Part shown: positions 58,059 to 64,000 of the stretch, in pieces
Position numbering within the stretch: position 1 is the first letter of the stretch
How the letters are laid out: each line of letters begins with the position of its first letter
From: Stomorhina lunata
Lineage: Eukaryota > Arthropoda > Insecta > Diptera > Rhiniidae
DNA length: 64,000 bases
Direction of reading: 5' to 3'
Assembly (NCBI GenBank): GCA_933228675.1
Contig: OW121741.1
Span: 42,927,080 to 42,991,079, forward strand
Made by a program: the position numbers and the translations under genes
The notes under the pieces: model-generated
Told to the model about the DNA's origin: nothing
Databases searched by the model: none
The model's input: only the letters and a program-made list of their open reading frames with translations

Positions 58059-59160
58059 ATTGCTAGCAGCGTTACCGCTGACAAATTTGAAAAAGTCGCA
58101 GAAAAAGTCGCTTTTAAAAAAAAAGTCGCACAAAAAGTCACTTTCAATAAAAAAAATCGCACACTTTTTTATAACATTTTTTTTTAAACAATGAACAAAA
58201 GATTATAAAACAATTCATACTTGAAAAGATATTATATATAGGCAAAAATCAAACAGTTTTAATTCCTATAAAACCGACTTTCAACTCGAATAACTTTTGT
58301 TTTCTTAGGTGTTCGAAAAATCTAATTACAGATTTGAACTCCTAAGTCTACAGGTATATTGAACGCAAAATCTTAGTAGCGCAAGTTTTCACTTCTTAGC
58401 GTAATTGGCATGCAAATTCAAAAACGTAAAAAAATCGAATGAAGCATTTAATTTTTTTTTCATATTTCGTCTTCTTTTTTCGTTTCATTTGGACCCAGTC
58501 GTTATTTTATGAAATAGACACCATACTTGGGGGATGAATTCATTGCACTCTAAGTTTTAATTTCGTCATTCAAATACTACTTAATGGCTGCCAAAATTTA
58601 ATCACGTTTTCGCCACTTTTAAATTTTTTTCGCATATTTTTCGGCCCCCTCAATGAATTCCTAAAAAATGGATAAAGGTTGGTAGATCTTTCAGTTGTGC
58701 ATCGTTTGATATATATCTCATTTATGTGCTGCATGTTGATATAATATACGACAAATATGTATAAAAATTCCAAACTACCTCGTAAACTGAGTTTTTGCCA
58801 TTTAACACCTAAAAGCAAAAGCGCACCAAAAAATCATTTTTTGCTAAAATTGTATGAAAATTTTGAAAATCGTGCAAAATATTAAATATTGCTTTTAATG
58901 GTTTTAGATAGCAAACTGAGACCAAAGTGATGGCATTTATACTTAAGTTACAATAACTTTTGGGAATTTTAGTTGAGATATTGAATATGGGCTAAAAATA
59001 AAAATTTTAAATAATTTTCTAAAAAGGTGTCAAAAGTCGCACAAAATTCGAAAAAGTTGCAAAAAAGGGCCATGGAAGAAAAGTTGCAGGTTGCTTCGCA
59101 GGCCACCTAAAAAGTCGCAAATTGCGACTTTAGTCGCATAACGGTAACGCTGATTGCTAG
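58059..59160. mobile_element. hAT-type MITE, copy 2
   Basis: The element spans 58067-59152 (1086 bp), TIRs CAGCGTTACCG/CGGTAACGCTG. A perfect 8-bp duplication ATTGCTAG lies at 58059-58066 and 59153-59160. It is closely similar to 12524-13530, with an extra block of about 60 bp near 58419-58480. High similarity suggests recent spread from a shared source. Confidence 0.93.
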
Positions 59161-60127
59161 CCTTCATGCATTAAACACATAGACAACAGCAGGCTACACG
59201 AACACCGACTACAAAAGTCGTTGACTGCAATCGTCGCCTCGTAGTCAGCGACTTAATTATTTTGGGGACGGCAGCTACATTTAAGATGGCAGCTACATTT
59301 CGAAACATCTGTTTATGAGTGTTGCCAATATCGCGTTTATAAGATGGACAAAATAACAATTTCAATTTTGATAAAAACGACATAAATTCATTTTATTTAT
59401 TAATCTCCTGTACCTGATAGTTTGTCTACATCAAAAAAAAAAATTATAGAAAGATTTTGGTGTGATCTCTTATAGTTTAAGAGTTATGCGCTTATATCCG
59501 GTATTAACTTTTTTGGTATCAACAAAAGCTACTGAAAATATCTTTTATATTCTTATATATTCTATATAATATTCTTTATAATGGATTAAGAGCTATAATA
59601 TACTATAAACTTATTTCTGCAACCGACTTTTTTTTATAAAAATTCGCATATCTTTAAACAATATAGATATAAGTATGCTCTTTTATATAATGAATTTTAA
59701 AGGACAATCTGGCCTTTTATATAACATGAACTACGTAGATCTAGCGTACGTAGCGTGTGAGTTAGACAGTTTGAAAAATAACTTTTTAAAATTTTACTTC
59801 TATTGAGTTAGAGTTATATAAATATAAATTTTTACATAATATTTTATTAGATATTATTATATACATTAAATATATAAATATTTTATAAGTATGTAAATTG
59901 TTTACATAAATTCTCCCCATTGTATTTGTGGTAAATAAATTCAAGTGGTTTAAATCGCTCATTTATTTCAATATTATATGGTGTTGACAGCACTAAATCT
60001 TTTATTGTCGCCAACAAAAATAGAAAATAGTTTAATTTTGGCTACAGTCGTGTAGCCGTGTCGACTCTAAAAAATTTATTTCTATTTGAATGCATGTATT
60101 CTAATTTTGACAGGTTGTAGCCCGTAG
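59161..60127. other. Unassigned, weak inverted ends
   Basis: GGCTACACGA occurs near 59192 and in inverted form near 60055, hinting at a degraded TIR element, but no duplication supports it. Confidence 0.35.
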
Positions 60128-61647
60128 CACAGTGGTTTACGGACGCTTTTTTTTGGAAATAATTCTTTAACTTTTGAACGACTGGAGATATTTGAATGAA
60201 ATTTGACATGGTGATAGTCAAGGAGTATTCGAGTTGGTTTTTAAAAGCACTGGTCCATGAGGGGTCGGGAGAGTGATTGATGGACCTTCAAAGTTGGTCA
60301 CCTCGGGTGTTCGACTTTTTTAAAAATTCGCCAAAAATCCATTTATGTATGGATTGAAAAGAAATTTTAAACTTAAGTTGTCCTTGAGAAGATCTACAAA
60401 AAATACGCTTAAATGTGTAGGTTATCTCCTTTGGATTTCGAGATATTTGGGTAAAAAGGAATTTTTAGGTTGATTTTTTACCTCTTTTTTTAAGCTTTTT
60501 TTGATCTGGTGGACGCATCTGAGGACCAAAAATTTTTTAAGAATATTCTTTAAATTTGTAATAAAATTCTGAATAATTTTTGTGCAAGTTAGTTATAGAA
60601 ATCTTCTTTTGTTTAAAAGTTAAAAATATTCAAAGTTGAAACTTACAAAAAATTTCGCTTTTTTTTTAGTTTTTCCCCAAAAGATAGCTATATTTTTTCA
60701 CTAATAAAAAAATATTTTCTTAAGAAACATAAAAAGATTTTTAAAGTTTTTAAAAGAAAACATAATGAGAATGCGTATAAAACAAATTTCTTGCTAATTG
60801 GACTTTTGGTCCTCGCACATGTCCTCTCCAAAAAATGGCAATTTGTAAAAAAAAAATTAGTTTAAACAAAAATTTCTCAAAAGGCAAAGCACCGATTTGA
60901 AAAAAATTATAATGTTCATATTTTCCAATATATCTGTTATTGATTAGAAAAGTTTTTTCTGAAACGCGCTGCAAATAGAGACAGTGTTGCCATATTTGTA
61001 AAAAAACTCATTTTTTGAAACACCTTTTTCCCCAGTTGGGAATTGGGGAATTTTTAAGTTAAAATTGGGAATTTTTTTTAGTCTATTGCTTTTACATCTT
61101 ATTGGTCTACATTACTACAAAATTTCATTGTAATATCTTTATCCATGTCATTTCCACAGAATATCAAAGATTAAAAATATTTTCCTTAAAAAAGCAGAAA
61201 AACAATTTTTTTTTGTTTTACGATACAAAGTGTAAAAAAAGTAACGCACTTAAAAAAAACTTTTACTTAGTGCTAATCTCCTAGTCTTTCCCGATCTAAT
61301 GATACTAAACATGTATATAAAGCATTAATACCGAGTCTTAAAAAACTCTGAAAACTTTGGCCCCCGTAGCATTTTTACACTGTTTATTTAAATATAAGTG
61401 ATGAATTTGTGCATATAAAATTAATAATCATACTCAAATATTTCACTATAAGATGACAATGATCCTTCGATAACAAACAAATATTTTTTTATTTTTTTAA
61501 AGAAAATATCATGAGGATTTATGAAATATCAAAATGTAAATAATTTGTACTTATATTAAAAGGTGAAATACATTTTATTGAAGTATTTGTAGTTAAAGTT
61601 TAAACTTACAGTTTTTATTACATATTTATATAAAAGTAGTTATTTAC
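60128..61647. other. Solo Transib-like end and possible 3' flank of the Transib gene
   Basis: CACAGTGGTTTACGG at 60128 is followed by GGAAATAATTCTTTAACTT, which aligns with the left end of MITE J (GGAAATAATACTGTAACTT). No inverted partner was found in the window. It may be the left end of the element carrying the Transib transposase at 61648-63686, or a truncated MITE. The rest of the stretch is AT-rich and unassigned. Confidence 0.4.
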
Positions 61648-63686
61648 TTAATTTTTATTTTCAGTAAAATAATCAGTACAATCTATTATATCAAGAACCT
61701 CTTCCAGGTGTTCGTTTTCAGAAGTTTTTGTATAACTGCTCCACCATTTCTTTCTTATCGTTGATAGAGCAGGATCAGAAGACAACAAGAGATAATTTAT
61801 TAGATCCTGATTTTGCGATTTTCTTGAGCATTTTCTGGTATTAAATAGTTGGATATACTTGAAATCTGAATTCCGCGCTTCCTGGGCCTCTTCTGTCAGT
61901 TCACCAAGTGGGAGAAGATTTGATTCAATTATTTCACGACCATGTTGAAGGACTTTATGAACTGTTGGTGTAATTTCTTTCCAGTGATACAAATGTCGTA
62001 TACGAGTTAACGCGTTGAGGGCATAGCAATGAAATTTTTCAGCATTTATTTGATATTTGCTATTTATTGCCGATAATATTACGTAACATTTACGAAGAAC
62101 TTCCTCATCAATTCCAGTAATCTTTGAAGTTGTTTCATAATTTTCAAAGAATCGCCTGGCCGTATTACCATCGTTTGTACTGCCATATCCTACAAGTGGT
62201 TTGTCTATGTTTAGACCCGTCATAGTTTTGAATTCTTCCTGAATCCTTTTTTTTTTTCACTGGATCTCATTCCAATCAGTTCCTTATTATTTCTCACGGA
62301 TTTTAGCTGATTATCAGGTATATTCCTATATTTCAGATCATATGCTATATGTAGCATAAATTCTAAAAATCGGATACGTGCATGTAGGGGCGATATACCA
62401 AATTCCAGAACCTCTTGATTAATTGCAGTACTAGCTGATGCATCTTCTGAAGTTTGTAGAAATTCCGATTTCTTCTTTCCGCATAATGAGCATTTCCAAG
62501 TTGAATGGGTTTCCGTTATAGCGTTGCTTACTTTTCCATCTATCATTGTCAATTGAAGCTCAAAATTTACATTAATCAAATATCCATGTATGTCTATGCA
62601 GACTGGACTCAAATTGTCTATTGAATATTTGATATCATCAACCCAATTTTTTGTGCTTGCTGCATTTTCTTTTAAATATTCGAATCTGATCGGTCTGCAA
62701 AATGCCTTTGATCCTGGAGATGTGTTAACCCACACATATTCAGTACGCTCTTTTGATGTGGATGGTTCAGAACGATTCTTTCTTAATCTTAGTGGTACTA
62801 GGGATGCCATAAAAACGCTTCTGTAGTCATTTGTGTTCTGATGAGATGTTGATTGTTTGTATTCCGGTAATCCAGATAAACCGTCACATCCCCATTTACA
62901 TATTAAAGTTAAGTCCTTGTTGTCAAGTTTCTTGGCTTCTTCTTCAGACAATGTAGTAGATATCAGCCTTGATGCCGTATTTTCCAATAATTTTGATAAA
63001 TCCACAGATGCACTTTCGTCTCCTATCACGTTTGTTGGTATTAAGTTTTTTTTGGTTTTTAATAACGCATTATATCCTGGTAAAATTGAGTGTCCTTTGT
63101 CTCGTAATGCCTTACAGAGTTTAATATATTTATTTTTACTCAATTTCAACTCGAGCATAAGAGCAAGTGCTTCTTCCTCCGAAAATTCTGATTGAGAAGA
63201 AGGAGTTGGTATACTCTTAATAATTCGCTTAAGACGTTTAGGAGAAGCCTCTGGGAGAATATCTGCTATTTGTTTAGCTTCAGCTGGTTGATTATTTCGT
63301 TTGAGCACTTCCTTAAAGGAATCTTTGATTTCAGTATCCGAATGAGTAGAAAGAACTTCGGATAATCGCATCTTTTTAGATCTTTCTCCGAGATCATCAT
63401 AGTTTTTTAGAGGGGCTCCAGCACCAGAAGTTTTAAGCTCAATTGAGTCCTTCAGCCAGTCTTTAAATTTAGATTCAAATCTTTTTAAACAGTAATTAAC
63501 CGACTTAATTTTAAGTTCAAATAACTTTACAAATTTTACGACTTTGTCTTCCTCACTATTGAGAATCATGGAGTTAGTTTGACTTTTAGCATGTCGCATG
63601 ATTATTTTAATTTTTTCTGCTCTCGAACTGCTTGGTTGTTCAAAAAGAATATCGCACAACACTTTAAATTCCAATGTTATAGCCAT
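61648..63686 (-). pseudogene. Transib (RAG1-like) transposase, one homopolymer frameshift
   Basis: Two overlapping minus-strand ORFs: 62220-63686 (488 aa) and 61648-62223 (191 aa). Together they are about 680 residues, the size of insect Transib transposases. ORF1: GAPLKNYDDLGERSKK (91-105), KWGCDGLSGLPEYKQ (first Asp at 268), SLVPLRLR, FCRPIRFEYLKEN, TMIDGK (second Asp at 383), C399-x2-C402, SPLHARIRF (433-440). ORF2: NIDKPLVGYGSTNDGNTARR, TVHKVLQHG (87-95), EEAQEARN with Glu at 115, aligned by me with RAG1 E962. ORF1 is thrown out of frame in an 11-A run (62247-62257); one more A would join the ORFs. The ORF1 stop overlaps the ATG of ORF2. No other lesion is visible. Element ends were not found. 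Confidence 0.85.
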
Positions 63687-64000
63687 GATGTTTTAACTGT
63701 TAATAGCAGTTACATTTAAAACTTTCTTTTTTATATTAAAAAAAAACATTTTTTATATATACCTGTATCCAAAGAATAATAAAGAAATCAATGAATTAAT
63801 GTATTTTTTACCTCTAAAAATAGGTGCATATATAACTCAACCAATATGTGCGTCTCGTAAAACCTACCTGTATGGAGGTGAGTAACCATATCCTTTCTGA
63901 CCATTATGAAAAACCCAAGTTGTAACAATTTTTACCTATTGCATTAACTTTCACATTAAAAAACATTTTATAACCTTAACATAATTTTGCAATTTTTTCA
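63687..64000. other. 5' flank of the Transib transposase
   Basis: AT-rich sequence upstream of the Transib ORF, with no CACTGTG-type end before the window stops. The 5' end of the element is therefore outside the window or lost. No promoter can be called with confidence. Confidence 0.5.

Noticed and set aside
59190..60065. TIR element with ends GGCTACACGA
   Set aside because: The inverted match is short, and neither an 8-bp nor a shorter target duplication fits.
62590..63195. Plus-strand ORFs at 62590-62826 and 62857-63195
   Set aside because: They lie antisense to the Transib transposase and carry no motifs; they are shadow frames.

Overview
The window looks like AT-rich, repeat-dense intergenic or intronic DNA from an insect, most likely a fly. 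This is inferred from the mix of elements: two rosa-like (DD41D) mariners, Tc1, hAT, piggyBac and Transib DNA transposons, RTE-like and RNase H-bearing non-LTR retrotransposons, tRNA-derived SINEs and Helitron-like repeats. I found no host protein-coding gene, no true tRNA or rRNA gene and no CRISPR array. Nearly all coding sequence is transposon-derived and most is broken.

Layout. 0-8 kb: a 21-bp tandem repeat, a SINE, two foldback elements of one family (the second split by an RTE-like LINE and carrying a small TIR element), and a Transib-like MITE. 8-14 kb: a second SINE copy, an RTE-like LINE cut by an RNase H LINE, another LINE tail, a second SINE family and a hAT MITE. 14-20 kb: a Helitron-like element, a foldback hAT MITE, a rosa-like mariner and a diverged Helitron-like copy with a SINE. 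20.6-26.1 kb: a hAT-type element nested in a copy of itself, both carrying a captured reverse-transcriptase fragment, then an outer Tc1-type TIR pair holding a Tc1 transposase and a Helitron-like element. 27.4-30.9 kb: a nest of four DNA transposons. 31.8-34.4 kb: an element with about 860-bp inverted arms around an ORF of unknown function. 34.8-40.2 kb: mariner and LINE debris, a 152-bp satellite, another Transib-like MITE and a second full Helitron-like copy. 40.4-49.7 kb: a hAT MITE, a piggyBac relic split by a SINE, a foldback and a nearly intact hAT element. 51.7-64 kb: a Transib-like MITE, LINE relics (one split by a foldback with TA duplication), a hAT MITE and a nearly intact Transib (RAG1-like) transposase gene.

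How the parts relate. The Transib transposase at 61.6-63.7 kb belongs to the family from which RAG1 descends. The same window holds five elements whose ends read CACAGTG or a close variant. Four are flanked by perfect 5-bp duplications of the form C-R-Y-T-G, and two have at both ends an A-rich block 11 bp inside the heptamer, like a 12-spacer recombination signal. The transposase, or a relative, is a plausible trans-acting source for these MITEs. Exact target-site duplications allow most of the insertion history to be ordered: 8 bp for hAT, 5 bp for Transib-like, TA for mariner/Tc1, TTAA for piggyBac and 12-15 bp for the SINEs.
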